A DNA stretch of 64,000 nucleotides. Origin: Paenibacillus mesophilus (GTDB taxonomy: Bacteria > Bacillota > Bacilli > Paenibacillales > NBRC-103111). The stretch is from positions 62,001 to 126,000 of the forward strand of contig NZ_VCRA01000008.1 of the NCBI RefSeq assembly GCF_005938385.1, given 5' to 3'. The notes beneath the pieces were generated by a model that saw only the letters and a list, made by a program, of their open reading frames with translations, ran no database searches and had not been told where the DNA came from. This document shows, piece after piece, positions 34,870 to 43,813 of the stretch (positions are counted from its first letter, which is position 1; each line of letters begins with the position of its first letter). The translations under genes and the position numbers were made by a program.

Positions 34870-35469
34870 TCACCTAGTCCCCATATAAATATCACTCAAG
34901 CTGCCGACCTGGTAATACGGATACTCCAGCTTTTCCTGTACCTGTAAGGCTATGTCCTTATTCGTCAGCCATTCCACCATATACAAGCCCAGATCAATGG
35001 ATGCTGTTACGCCGCCTCCGGTTACGATATGGCCATCCCTTACTACGCGAGCTTTTACGACTTCACCACAGTAAGGAGCCAGCAATTCGTAAGCCGACGA
35101 GTTAGTTGTCGCTTTTTTTCCCTCAAGGAATCCAGCCGCCCCCAGAAGCAAGGCACCTGTACAAACGGATACCTTATAGGGAGCTGCCTCCGCAGTCCGG
35201 ATCCATCCCATGAAGGCCTCATCGAACCGAAGCTTCCTAGTCGGCATGCCGCCCGGGAGAAAAACAAGATCAAATTTACCCAAATCCGGGAGTACCTCGT
35301 CGATTTTCATTTTTAACCCTCGGTCATCTGTTACTTCGGCTTTGTCGGCGCAAAAAGTCCACGATACATTCTCTTTCGCCTTCAAGATCGCTAACCAGGT
35401 TATGGCTTCATAAAAGCCGACGAAGTCCATGCTTGTCACACCATCGAATAACACAAACGCCATCCTCAT
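34870..35469 (-). CDS. DJ-1/PfpI-family protein
   Basis: 199 residues from the ATG at 35469 (GGAGGG lies 9 bases upstream; a GTG at 35478 abuts it). It has the DJ-1/PfpI glutamine-amidotransferase-like fold: DLVFLPGGMPTR with the acidic partner region upstream, and VSVCTGALLLGAAGFLEGKK with the nucleophile-elbow cysteine at about residue 105. TGGGVTASIDLGLYMVEWL follows. Members are glyoxalase/protease-like or ligand-sensing enzymes. The substrate is unknown. Confidence 0.87.
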   Translation of the reverse strand: MRMAFVLFDGVTSMDFVGFYEAITWLAILKAKENVSWTFCADKAEVTDDRGLKMKIDEVLPDLGKFDLVFLPGGMPTRKLRFDEAFMGWIRTAEAAPYKVSVCTGALLLGAAGFLEGKKATTNSSAYELLAPYCGEVVKARVVRDGHIVTGGGVTASIDLGLYMVEWLTNKDIALQVQEKLEYPYYQVGSLSDIYMGTR

Positions 35470-35495
35470 TACCTTCACCCTCCATTATTCACTAG

Positions 35496-35529
35496 AAAAA
35501 AAAGTACTTGATCATGAGATCAAATACTT
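35496..35529 (-). terminator. Terminator downstream of the second kinase-like gene
   Basis: AAGTACTTGATC at 35502-35513 pairs with GATCAAATACTT at 35518-35529 with one mismatch; on the minus strand it is followed by eight T. The 158 bases between it and the upstream gene's stop (35530-35687) show no recognisable gene. Confidence 0.75.
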
Positions 35530-35687
35530 TGCCCAGGCGTACGGCTCTTGCAATATGTGTTCCCTTGTGGTACCCCACGTTTACGCAGTCGCACATACCA
35601 TGTATCGTTACTATACATGAAGTTCGCTTGATTGCCTACATGTTCGGGCAACTTGCCGATGGCCCCATTCCTCAGGCGCGAAGACAA

Positions 35688-36194
35688 TTAAGCGTGTATG
35701 TTGCCATAATCGATGATGACGATCTTCTTGCCCTTCGATAAACGAACGTTACCCATCTTCGCTTTTTTGCCGTCGGTGACATCGGAAAGTTTCATGCCGA
35801 AATGACTAAACTTGTCATGCATGATCTTCGTTTTTTTATAAAATTGTTCATTACGCGGAACCTTTTGATCGAGCTTCTTCATTACGACCCAGCCTTCTCC
35901 GTAATCTGCGATTTTGCAAAGATGGATTTTCAGATCAAAAGGGACGCTGTGGTATAAATCGACTTCGTTTCGAATGCGTTGTATGCCTTTCCCCATCCTG
36001 GCCACCTTCAACACATAACCGTTATCGAGGTCAAATACGATCCTGTGCCTTCCGCTCCCGATATACTTATACGGGAGGTTGAGAACGCCCAGGACGATGT
36101 CATCCGACGGCCGATCCAGAAGCATATAACTATCCAACTTCTTCACCCAACGTCCGATACGCTCCAAATCTTTAGGCTTCAAATATTTGCTCAT
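35688..36194 (-). CDS. Minimal protein-kinase-like protein (copy B)
   Basis: 168 residues, closely related to the protein at 32337-32852 over its whole length (LDRPSDDIVLGVLNLPYKYI in both, with small changes). The kinase-like landmarks are GSGRHRIVF, YVLKVARMGKG, NEVDLYHSVP, VVMKKLDQ and, at the C-terminus, VIIDYGNI, which is a good IDYG metal-binding motif. The protein stops eight residues later, so no activation segment follows. Two copies 3 kb apart flank a DUF2339 and a DJ-1 gene. Confidence 0.6.
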   Translation of the reverse strand: MSKYLKPKDLERIGRWVKKLDSYMLLDRPSDDIVLGVLNLPYKYIGSGRHRIVFDLDNGYVLKVARMGKGIQRIRNEVDLYHSVPFDLKIHLCKIADYGEGWVVMKKLDQKVPRNEQFYKKTKIMHDKFSHFGMKLSDVTDGKKAKMGNVRLSKGKKIVIIDYGNIHA

Positions 36195-36268
36195 ATTGCT
36201 TCACCCCCACCGTTCCTTCCAATACTATATTCAGTAGAGATGAAGAGAGTTTGGACAAGGCATGGGTA

Positions 36269-36312
36269 AAATAACCCCCAACCCGATGCGTGACCTCGGA
36301 TTGGGGGGGGGG
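36269..36312 (-). terminator. Terminator of the PQQ-type dehydrogenase gene
   Basis: On the minus strand a run of C followed by CAATCCGAGG pairs imperfectly with CGGGTTGGGGG, then TTATTTT. It includes a 10-base G run on the plus strand (36303-36312). Confidence 0.55.
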
Positions 36313-36345
36313 ACGCTGAGTACCCAGCGGGACAGATCAAAAGTA

Positions 36346-37770
36346 TTATGGCACAATTTCAAAAACAGTACCTTGGTTAAAATCAGCTACTTTCATAGAT
36401 CCATAAACCCCTAAATATAGTTTGGATTGGTTCAGATTCGTTCCCAAACTAACATAATAAGCGGATTGAGAACCAAAATGATAATCGGTTTCAATAACAC
36501 TAAAATCATTTAGTTTGCAATCCGTTCTTGCCCTCGTATAAGCTAATACCCCTCTAACCGGAAGTTGAGATTCATTAGCCCGAACCAGATCGGTAAACAC
36601 AACGTTTCCCGTTAAACCGGGGATTTCATTTCCCATATAGGGCTGGACTCCTGTAAGTGCTGTTGCTCCAAATTTATCGGCTCGGGGATCTTTATGAAAA
36701 TAACTAATTAGAGGTTGAAGACGACGCACTGAAGTTTTTACTGCGTCATCGTAATAAGCAATTGTTTTCTCATCCAAACCCGGATTTGCAGAGCAGGCTG
36801 TTAGGATCGAAGTTGGAAAAACGCCTTCCCACCCTCGCCAGCCAAAGTTAATAAATCCTTCTTGGTCAAGCTCGGATTTCATTAAATAAGCTTGAATAAG
36901 CTGAGTAACCGGTATTGGTTTATACGGAATGAACGAAAAAATCGACTCAACGAGATCCTGTCCGACATTTCCCACGTATTTGATATACTGATTATAAAAT
37001 CTTTGAAATGAAATGCCTGGTATATTGCGAACACCTTTGGCAATAACCGTAAGCGTTTCCTGAATAGGTACGGGCAGCTCATAAAAACGTGTGACTACGG
37101 GCGGATCATCGATAAATGTATTTGTAACGATATCAATTTCAATAATTTTACCTGCGATTTCCATATCATCTTGGCTTAAATGAAATGGATCATAGCCTGA
37201 TCCGCCATCTCCGGTTGTCAAAACAAGTTTTCCTGTTTCGGGTGAAAAGTTTAAGCTGTTGACACCATTATGATTTAAAAACGGTCTTCTTAGATTGAGT
37301 AATGTCCGCTTTTTTTGAGGTTGACCATTGGATTGCAATATCCATTCTTCAACTGTATCAATATGATCATATTGAATGTCTCGATTTATCCACTTCAGGT
37401 TTAACGTTCTGGGATCACACGGGTTAGGCTTAAAAGATTCAAAGGCACCTGGAAGAGCACCTGGACCTTGGGTTCCAGCTACAGAATAATGGAGATAAAA
37501 CAGACCGTTATAATAAAATTGGGGATGAAAGGCTAGCCCCAGTAATCCCCGTTCATCATATCCACCGCTCGAGACACCTAACTTTATGATTCGTGGGCGA
37601 ATGTCTAAAAAAGTTCTTATATCCCCGTTCCCTATGTAAAAGATTTCTCCCGTCTGGGTTGCAATAAATAATCTTTCAATGGAGTCACCCGGAAGTATCG
37701 TCGTTTTCAAAACAGTGGGCAAGTTTATCTTGCTTACAATGGGCCGTAGACCAACATTAACTTTTATCAA
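36346..37770 (-). CDS. PQQ-type glucose/sorbosone dehydrogenase-like beta-propeller
   Basis: 474 residues with the six-blade propeller pattern of soluble quinoprotein glucose dehydrogenases: ERLFIATQTGEIFYI, DERGLLGLAFHPQFYYNGLF, FLNHNGVNSLNFSPETGKLV followed by TTGDGGSGYDPFHLSQD (calcium/PQQ region), NFGWRGWEGVFPT and GNVVFTDLVR. No signal peptide is seen, unusual for this mostly exported family. The gene is A+T-rich compared with the sugar genes, which suggests separate ancestry. Whether PQQ binds cannot be told from the sequence. It is monocistronic. Confidence 0.75.
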   Translation of the reverse strand: MIKVNVGLRPIVSKINLPTVLKTTILPGDSIERLFIATQTGEIFYIGNGDIRTFLDIRPRIIKLGVSSGGYDERGLLGLAFHPQFYYNGLFYLHYSVAGTQGPGALPGAFESFKPNPCDPRTLNLKWINRDIQYDHIDTVEEWILQSNGQPQKKRTLLNLRRPFLNHNGVNSLNFSPETGKLVLTTGDGGSGYDPFHLSQDDMEIAGKIIEIDIVTNTFIDDPPVVTRFYELPVPIQETLTVIAKGVRNIPGISFQRFYNQYIKYVGNVGQDLVESIFSFIPYKPIPVTQLIQAYLMKSELDQEGFINFGWRGWEGVFPTSILTACSANPGLDEKTIAYYDDAVKTSVRRLQPLISYFHKDPRADKFGATALTGVQPYMGNEIPGLTGNVVFTDLVRANESQLPVRGVLAYTRARTDCKLNDFSVIETDYHFGSQSAYYVSLGTNLNQSKLYLGVYGSMKVADFNQGTVFEIVP

Positions 37771-37839
37771 ATAACGGTTCGCTCCTTCATATTATTTTCA
37801 TTAATAAGAGTATGAATAGAACTGTTCCATTAGTACCGG

Positions 37840-38529
37840 TTAATGCATACTATCGCTTCTTTCGTCAACGTGAATGTTGCCGTCACTTTGCAATTCAGCA
37901 TAGAAAATCTGATTCAATTGCTCAAGTGCATACCCTGTTCTCCGTAATTCTTCCTCAAGCCATTTCACACTAAGATTCAAGTCTTTCAAGTTTTTCGTAA
38001 CGATTTGACCATCTACAATAACCTCGGTTGGCATATAAATACGGGGGGTGATTGAGAGCTTCATGTCTTTCTTGGTCACATGCTCATTCTCCGCCTTTTT
38101 CAAAACACTTAATCTGCCGTGCGGTTCGAGAATTGCATAATCGACTTCACTAATGGAGAAAATGTCTTTCTCGCGAAGCAGCATGCTTAAATCATCCATA
38201 TTTAGATGCATGGACTTCATTGCTTTTTCAAGGATTTTCCCCTTTTTTATTACAATGGTCGGTTCGCCGTCAAGCAACACTCGAATTTTAGGAAACTCTA
38301 AAGAAAGTTTTCCAACAAAAAAAGTTAGTATCGTCCATATGACGAGGCCGATCAATCCGCTTTTCATGGAAATTTGGGTATCAATGGCAGTAGAGGCGGC
38401 AATCGAGCCGAACGTTATACCCGTAATATAATTGAATAATGTGATATGACTTATTTGTTTTTTTCCAAGGAATCGAGTCAGGACTAACAAAAAGAGAAAT
38501 GATGTGATCGTTCGAATGGCTATATCCAT
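37840..38529 (-). CDS. DUF421-family membrane protein (YetF-like)
   Basis: 229 residues from ATG 38529, with GGGGGTT 10 bases upstream; the open frame runs back to 38793 but that part is not family sequence and crosses into the upstream gene. Three N-terminal hydrophobic segments include FLFLLVLTRFLGKKQISHIT, then LFNYITGITFGSIAAS. The C-terminal soluble domain has VLLDGEPTIVIKKGKI and PTEVIVDGQIV, diagnostic of DUF421. YetF/YdfS proteins are spore-associated or stress membrane proteins of uncertain function. Confidence 0.88.
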   Translation of the reverse strand: MDIAIRTITSFLFLLVLTRFLGKKQISHITLFNYITGITFGSIAASTAIDTQISMKSGLIGLVIWTILTFFVGKLSLEFPKIRVLLDGEPTIVIKKGKILEKAMKSMHLNMDDLSMLLREKDIFSISEVDYAILEPHGRLSVLKKAENEHVTKKDMKLSITPRIYMPTEVIVDGQIVTKNLKDLNLSVKWLEEELRRTGYALEQLNQIFYAELQSDGNIHVDERSDSMH

Positions 38530-38722
38530 ATCAGCTAACCCCCAATTAAAGGGAGTTTCCCACTTGCGTGATATTTTTATTCTATACAACGAAAAACGGG
38601 CTTCGTAATCAGCCCGTCCTTCATCGTATACATGATTAGGCATAGCTCCGCTTCCGGAAACAACACCAGCTCCAAACGTTTGGACAGCCGCTGAAGCTTC
38701 CCGCCTTACTTGGCGAAAAAAG

Positions 38723-40029
38723 TCATTTGCTTTTTTCCGTTGCAGCCATCTTGTTGATTTCTTCCTCTGCTTGACCGAGCGCCGTATTCTCATCCATCGA
38801 ACCGTTTACATACTCTCTGAATTTGTTTACGAGGATGCTTTCCGCCTTCGCTCTATACGGCGAAGCGACCGGGTACGCAACGGGAATGCTTTTAAAGATG
38901 CTTGGCAACCGTTTACCTTTCAAGTCGGGATTGTCGGCGCCGAGCGCTTGCTTCACTTGATCGCTCTTCAGAGGAGACAGTCTTCCTTTCTTGGACAATG
39001 CGAGCTGCACTTCCTCCGAAGTGATCAACTCGATCGCTTTTACCGCTTCATCCCGGTGTTTGCCCGTTTTTGTCGCAAGCATGACGTATACACTGGCGTT
39101 GCCATACGTATTCGGCTTTTCCGTATAGCTCGGATACTGGGCTACATCCCAGTTCAATCCTTCTTTCCCGGCTGCCGACAGTTGGGTCAAGATGTTTAAA
39201 TCGAGCAGCATGGCTAAAGTTTTGCTTTTCATGAACTGATCTTTCGGAGTGGCCGTTATGATACCGTTGCCGGGAATGTCGTACATCGATTTGGCCAGCT
39301 TGAACACTCTGCTCCATTTGTCGTTATTGACGCTCGCTTTATCCGTCTTCGGATCGATCGCCGCGATCGATAACGGCTGTGACATCCACACGATGGTACT
39401 TCCCGGATCTAATCCGCGGAATTGAGTCCCCCCTTCCATTCGAGTCACTTTTTTGGCCAAATCAATGAGCTGCTCCCAATTCATCCCATCCGTCGGGTAA
39501 GTCGCTCCGAATTTATCGAATATGTCTTTGTTGTAGTACATCGCGTGGTAGTTCACATTAATGGGCAGTCCGTACATTTCGCCTTTATCCGAGGCGTTCT
39601 TCACATCGCCAATGTATCCGGGCTCGAAACGGTTGAGGTCGATATTGGATGTTTTGAACAATGGCGTCATATCGGAAACGAGTTCTTTTTCTTTATACGA
39701 AGCCAGATTGCCGTTGAAGGTTACGATGAGATCCGGCACAGTTCCGGCAGCTAGCAGCGCATCAAGCGACGTACCGGCGCTCTCCGGATTGTAGTTCAAC
39801 GTAATATGCGGTTTTTCTTTTCCAAAAACGATTGGACGACACGTTTAAACTCCTCATCCAGAACCGTGCTGGCGCCTTGGCTTGCCACCTGCAGCGTTAC
39901 CGGGTTTGCTTTGGCCGAGGGAGGTGTAGGCTGTTCGCCTTGAGCCCCTTGCTCGGACGATGTCCGGCTGCAGCCGGTAAATAGGAATACGCCAATACTC
40001 AACAGGAACAAGTAGCTTCTAGTTCTCAT
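38723..40029 (-). pseudogene. Solute-binding lipoprotein gene with a one-base frameshift
   Basis: The N-terminal 70 codons (ATG 40029; lipobox LFTGC with Cys20) and the C-terminal 358 codons of one family-1 solute-binding lipoprotein lie in different frames. The switch is at the A-rich GAAAAGAAAAACC on the minus strand, near 39811-39822. Adding one A restores KKPHITLNYN, the normal family sequence, so one A has been lost (or miscalled). Downstream the hinge motif YYNKDIFDKFGATYPTDGMN and the tail DENTALGQAEEEINKM are intact. It lies upstream of DUF421 and downstream of an FAD enzyme gene. Confidence 0.85.
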
Positions 40030-40101
40030 ATGTGCACCCTCTCAATTTGTAATAGGAAGCGGCGACGACAAGGACATGCTTATGACGGACTCCTTCGACG
40101 T

Positions 40102-41928
40102 TCATTCAATACGAATATTTACGATTCGGGCATGATTGAGACCGTTCGTTTCGATCACTTCAATCCGCAAGCAGGAAACGCGGTCAATCGGAACGTCGAA
40201 CTTCAACTGGCGCATATAATTGTCGCGGACATGGACAATCTCCTTATCCTCGCCGCTAATTTCCGCCATTATCCGAAATTGCTTGATCGTTTCCGGCTGA
40301 GGCCCCCATATCATTTTGTTTTGATTCGCTTTTTGATGCGATAGCGACAAGGGACGATGCAGTCCGGTGTCAAGCACAACGGTGATGCTGCGAATGTCGA
40401 TCGGCTGTTCCCAACGCAGCTCCAGCCACGGCGCCTTGTCGGATGGCTCCGACATCCAGCGGTGTGTACCGGGCTCGGTTAAATCCGGTCGTACACCAAG
40501 CGGTCCCGAAACCGTCCTCGTATGACGGTCCGCTACTTGCGCGGCCCGGCCGATTTCTTGCTCGGAGGAGGCCGTTATCCGCGATTCCGCAGCCCGATTG
40601 CCGTCCGCCAGCAGCCGTCCCGGCAAAAACGCTCCTTGCCGGAGCAACTGCTGCTGAGCTTCAACGATAAGCTGCTTGTCGCACCAAGCATCCGCCAGCG
40701 CTTTTCCCGATTTCAACGCGCAAGCGGCGAACGTGCCAAGTCCTTCCCCCGCTACCGCGCATGTTGCCATCACCCTCGTACTGGAGAAAGCGATGTGCGT
40801 GGCCGACATGTTGCGCCCGGCGAACATCAGGTTATCGATATTAACGCTAACTAGCGAACGCAGAGGGATGCCGTACATGTAAGGCGTGTACGGCTGTGAA
40901 CACGGCTTCTCCTCTTTGGCGTCGATGCCGGCCGGTGGGTGCGTATCCATCGACCAGCCGCCGTAAGCGATTACATCTTCGAAATCGACAGCCTGCTCCA
41001 AATCGTTCTGGGTAAGCACATGCTTCCCAATAAACCGGCGCGATTCCCGTTTGCCCGGTAAAAAACCGAACCAATCGAGCGCCCAGTTCGCCGATTCGGG
41101 GTGATTCCCGCTGTTCTTAATATGATCCCAGACACCCATCATGATCGCGAGTAGCTCATCGCGGATCGTTTCGTTGTCTTTGATCGTATCCATCATGCCG
41201 CCGAACTCAATCCACCAGAATCCGTATTCCCACGAGTTATGCCCACGGAAACGCAAATCGTCCTCGCTGAATGTGCGCGCCCATGCCGGCTTTACAAACG
41301 GCATCGGCTTCCCCTCGTCCCGTGCCGTGAAAAGAAGAGAGGAACCAAGCCGGTATGCGTCGCGCAGAGCGGCTGCTGCGGATTCTCCATACTCTTCGGC
41401 CCCCTCCCTCCCGGTTGTGAACAACGCACCCGCCTCGTACCCTAGTCTTCCGTCCCCCGTGCAGTCGACGAAAATTTCCGCCGTAATTTCAAAGCGGTCT
41501 TCTGTGCTCTCCCGGTTGGCGAATGCGGCCGCAATTCGGTTCCCTTCTTTCCTCACGCCGACGACCGTCGTATTGAGCATTAGCGTCAGTAACGGTTCGG
41601 CCAAACATTTTTCGTACAAAATCAAATCGAGCATCGAAGCGCTTCGCTGAGGGTTGCGTACTGCGCATTCCAGCATCATTTCTTCGATGATCCCGCTCTC
41701 CCTCGCCTCCGTTTGCAGTTCTTTCCCCCGTGGAGACGAGCCCGATACGTGCATTCGGACTTCCGACGAAGCGTTGCCTCCCAATACGGATCGGTCTTGA
41801 CATAGGATCACCCTGGCTCCATTGCGCGCCGCTGCAAGTGCAGCACATACTCCTGCAAGCCCCCCTCCCGCAACGAATAGTTGCGTGTTCAGAATCGTTC
41901 TTTTGCGGTCATCTGGATTCAGCTGCAT
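40102..41928 (-). CDS. FAD-dependent oxidoreductase with a discoidin-like C-terminal domain
   Basis: 608 residues. The N-terminus has the dinucleotide fold [20 protein letters not shown] and [18 protein letters not shown], typical of the FAD-dependent family with a GG-doublet. [15 protein letters not shown] and [20 protein letters not shown] complete the flavin-binding set. The last 130 residues resemble an F5/8-type carbohydrate-binding domain ([20 protein letters not shown]). Such proteins occur in Paenibacillus sugar loci; the substrate is unknown. A decayed AraC gene lies divergently upstream. Confidence 0.82.
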   Translation of the reverse strand: MQLNPDDRKRTILNTQLFVAGGGLAGVCAALAAARNGARVILCQDRSVLGGNASSEVRMHVSGSSPRGKELQTEARESGIIEEMMLECAVRNPQRSASMLDLILYEKCLAEPLLTLMLNTTVVGVRKEGNRIAAAFANRESTEDRFEITAEIFVDCTGDGRLGYEAGALFTTGREGAEEYGESAAAALRDAYRLGSSLLFTARDEGKPMPFVKPAWARTFSEDDLRFRGHNSWEYGFWWIEFGGMMDTIKDNETIRDELLAIMMGVWDHIKNSGNHPESANWALDWFGFLPGKRESRRFIGKHVLTQNDLEQAVDFEDVIAYGGWSMDTHPPAGIDAKEEKPCSQPYTPYMYGIPLRSLVSVNIDNLMFAGRNMSATHIAFSSTRVMATCAVAGEGLGTFAACALKSGKALADAWCDKQLIVEAQQQLLRQGAFLPGRLLADGNRAAESRITASSEQEIGRAAQVADRHTRTVSGPLGVRPDLTEPGTHRWMSEPSDKAPWLELRWEQPIDIRSITVVLDTGLHRPLSLSHQKANQNKMIWGPQPETIKQFRIMAEISGEDKEIVHVRDNYMRQLKFDVPIDRVSCLRIEVIETNGLNHARIVNIRIE

Positions 41929-42068
41929 GGTTTCCTCCGCGAAATTTAATAGGTTCTGTTTCTGACTTCATAGTAGAACAGCCGTTTTCCTTTTAAAATG
42001 TCATTTTTTTAATTAAAATGTATACATAATTTAGTCGCGCACTTCTTGTTTCAAAGGGGGAAAACCCA

Positions 42069-42386
42069 GTGGATAGCTTCTTGTTAAGCGATTGTGTGCC
42101 TCGGTTAATCTACTCGATGTATTGGGAGCGCAAAGACACCGCCATTCTCGGTTTAAGCCCCGCGCGATTTACCCAGAAATTCAAAGCAGACTTCGGAATT
42201 ACGCCGATGCAGCATCTCACCTCCATCCGCCTGGAGAAGGCGAAGCGGTTTCTGTTGGAAACGACTCTGACATTGGAACAAATTTCGGAAAGCATCGGTT
42301 ATCAGAACGGTTACTATTTGAACCGGATTTTTATGAAGCATATGAAGGTTACCCCGGCGAAATATAGAAAAGCGCACACTGTCTAA
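42069..42386 (+). pseudogene. AraC-family regulator with internal deletion
   Basis: 105 codons where AraC proteins of this type have about 280. The first 25 residues (MDSFLLSDCVPRLIYSMYWE) match a normal N-terminus and begin with GTG after AAAGGGGG. Then, at the codon for DTAI, the frame enters the middle of the first helix-turn-helix (LGLSPARFTQKFKADFG) and continues intact to the end (ISESIGYQNGYYLNRIF, TPAKYRKAHTV). About 170 codons, holding the ligand domain and part of the first DNA-binding helix pair, are missing. It would have controlled the divergent FAD enzyme gene. Confidence 0.8.
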
Positions 42387-42510
42387 TCCCCGGTTTAGTC
42401 TCCCAAAAGTGAAGTGATTGGAGCTTCGCGGGTAATACATTAGCGGGGTCTCCAAACAGAAGGAGAAGGCTTGAAAGCAGCTGTCGGATAAAAAATAAAA
42501 GCGGCTCATA

Positions 42511-42540
42511 AAACGCCCCCGCCTAGGCCTAGGCGGGGGC
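42511..42540 (-). terminator. Terminator with a perfect 26-base palindrome
   Basis: GCCCCCGCCTAGG followed directly by CCTAGGCGGGGGC (42515-42540) on the plus strand; on the minus strand it is followed by GTTTTATG and, after another 15 bases, a longer T-rich stretch. It closes the SGNH-hydrolase gene. Confidence 0.8.
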
Positions 42541-42588
42541 AGACTCTTGGCATGCTATAAGAAAGCATTTCTGGCGGAAAGTGCCGCT

Positions 42589-43605
42589 TTACGGCTTAAG
42601 CCAGGCGTACAATACGTCCGCCATTTGCCGATACCCTTCCGGTGCGGGATGTACGCCGTTGCATTGCCGAATCTCCGTCCGCATGTTGCGGGCGTTGCCT
42701 TCGATCAGTTCGACTGGCATGTTGCGCGCCGTGTCGAGATTGATATGCAGCGGGATCAGTTCGATACCTTTATGGTTCGAAAAGCGGCTGAGCAGTTCGC
42801 GATTCCACAAATACCATTTGCGCTTGTACTGTCTCCGGCTTTGCCGAGTGCCATAACTTTTACCGAAGCTGTCCTGCGTCCGGGAAGGCGGAATCGCAAT
42901 CATAATGCCGATGCGAACGTCCGGATTGAAACGCCGGAACTCCTCGATCATCGTCTCGAGCTGCGGCATCGCTTTCCTGAGTAAAGCCGACATCCCATCC
43001 TCTTCGCTCGCGTGGAACACGTCATTGATTCCGAGATGGATACATACGTCGTCGACCGAGTCGTACCCGCTGCGCTCCATATACCTCATGAAATCGAACT
43101 TGCCATCGAATAAAAACGGGCTTTCCGGGATGCCAAAGTAATCGGCCACCCTCCAGCCGCCTCGGCCTTCATGGCGGTTCAATCCCTCCCCCTTCGTTCC
43201 GAGCAGCATGATCCCGCCAGGATCAGCCGCGAACAGCCGGAGCAGCTCCGCCGTATAGTGCCCTTCCGCCGTTGTGCTGTCTCCGATGAACAAAACGCGT
43301 CGGCCCGCACCGGAAAACGCATCAGTCGCTTTGACGCGTACAATCGTCTCGCCCGTCGTCAGCAGTTCGCCTTCTTCGGAATATACTTCGATGATCAAGG
43401 CGTAATCGCCCGGCCGATCCGCGACGCAGGTCCATCGCTCGTTACAGTGGCATCCGATCGAAGTCCGTACGTCGAAATCGTAGCGATACGCATCCCCGGC
43501 GATTAAGTTGTCGAAGTAGACGTTCATCTCGTACCCGGCCAAGGCCGGGATGACGGACGGCAGCAGCAAATCATAGGGACGGATCGTCTTGTCGCCGTTA
43601 TCCAT
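42589..43605 (-). CDS. SGNH-family esterase/hydrolase
   Basis: 338 residues. An N-terminal beta-sandwich of about 100 residues precedes the SGNH core: block I VLFIGDSTTAEGHYTAELLR (Ser about residue 111), a glycine block RHEGRGGWRVADY, block III CIHLGINDVF and block V NGVHPAPEGYRQMAD with the Asp/His pair replaced by HP. No signal peptide, so probably a cytoplasmic deacetylase or esterase acting on sugar side groups. AAAGGAG precedes the ATG. A cre-like site lies 83 bases upstream. Confidence 0.85.
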   Translation of the reverse strand: MDNGDKTIRPYDLLLPSVIPALAGYEMNVYFDNLIAGDAYRYDFDVRTSIGCHCNERWTCVADRPGDYALIIEVYSEEGELLTTGETIVRVKATDAFSGAGRRVLFIGDSTTAEGHYTAELLRLFAADPGGIMLLGTKGEGLNRHEGRGGWRVADYFGIPESPFLFDGKFDFMRYMERSGYDSVDDVCIHLGINDVFHASEEDGMSALLRKAMPQLETMIEEFRRFNPDVRIGIMIAIPPSRTQDSFGKSYGTRQSRRQYKRKWYLWNRELLSRFSNHKGIELIPLHINLDTARNMPVELIEGNARNMRTEIRQCNGVHPAPEGYRQMADVLYAWLKP

Positions 43606-43687
43606 ACTAAAACTCCTTTAGCAAAATGCGGATTCACCTTATTTTCAAGCTTTCAAAATCGCAATGGAAATATAAGCCTCAAGCGCT

Positions 43688-43701
43688 TGCAACCGGTTAC
43701 A
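43688..43701. promoter_or_regulatory. candidate cre (CcpA) site
   Basis: TGCAACCGGTTACA matches TGWAANCGNTNWCA at 13 of 14 positions (only the third base differs) and is itself palindromic. It sits 83 bases before the SGNH-hydrolase start on the minus strand. A LacI-type regulator could also use it. Confidence 0.5.
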
Positions 43702-43813
43702 GCAAATGATGCGGCTTGTATCGGGTAGCCGAACGCTTTGGTCACCGGTATGTTCCCTTTGTTATGTTGTCCGTCCGCGGGTCCTACAAGAATCGTTCTG
43801 GCGCCCCACTAGC

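Noticed and set aside
35530..35687. Possible gene between the second kinase-like gene and its terminator
   Set aside because: Several short frames with stops; nothing resembles a known domain.
38530..38793. N-terminal 88-residue extension of the DUF421 protein
   Set aside because: The extension is basic, unlike the family, overlaps the end of the lipoprotein pseudogene, and a better start with ribosome site lies at 38529.
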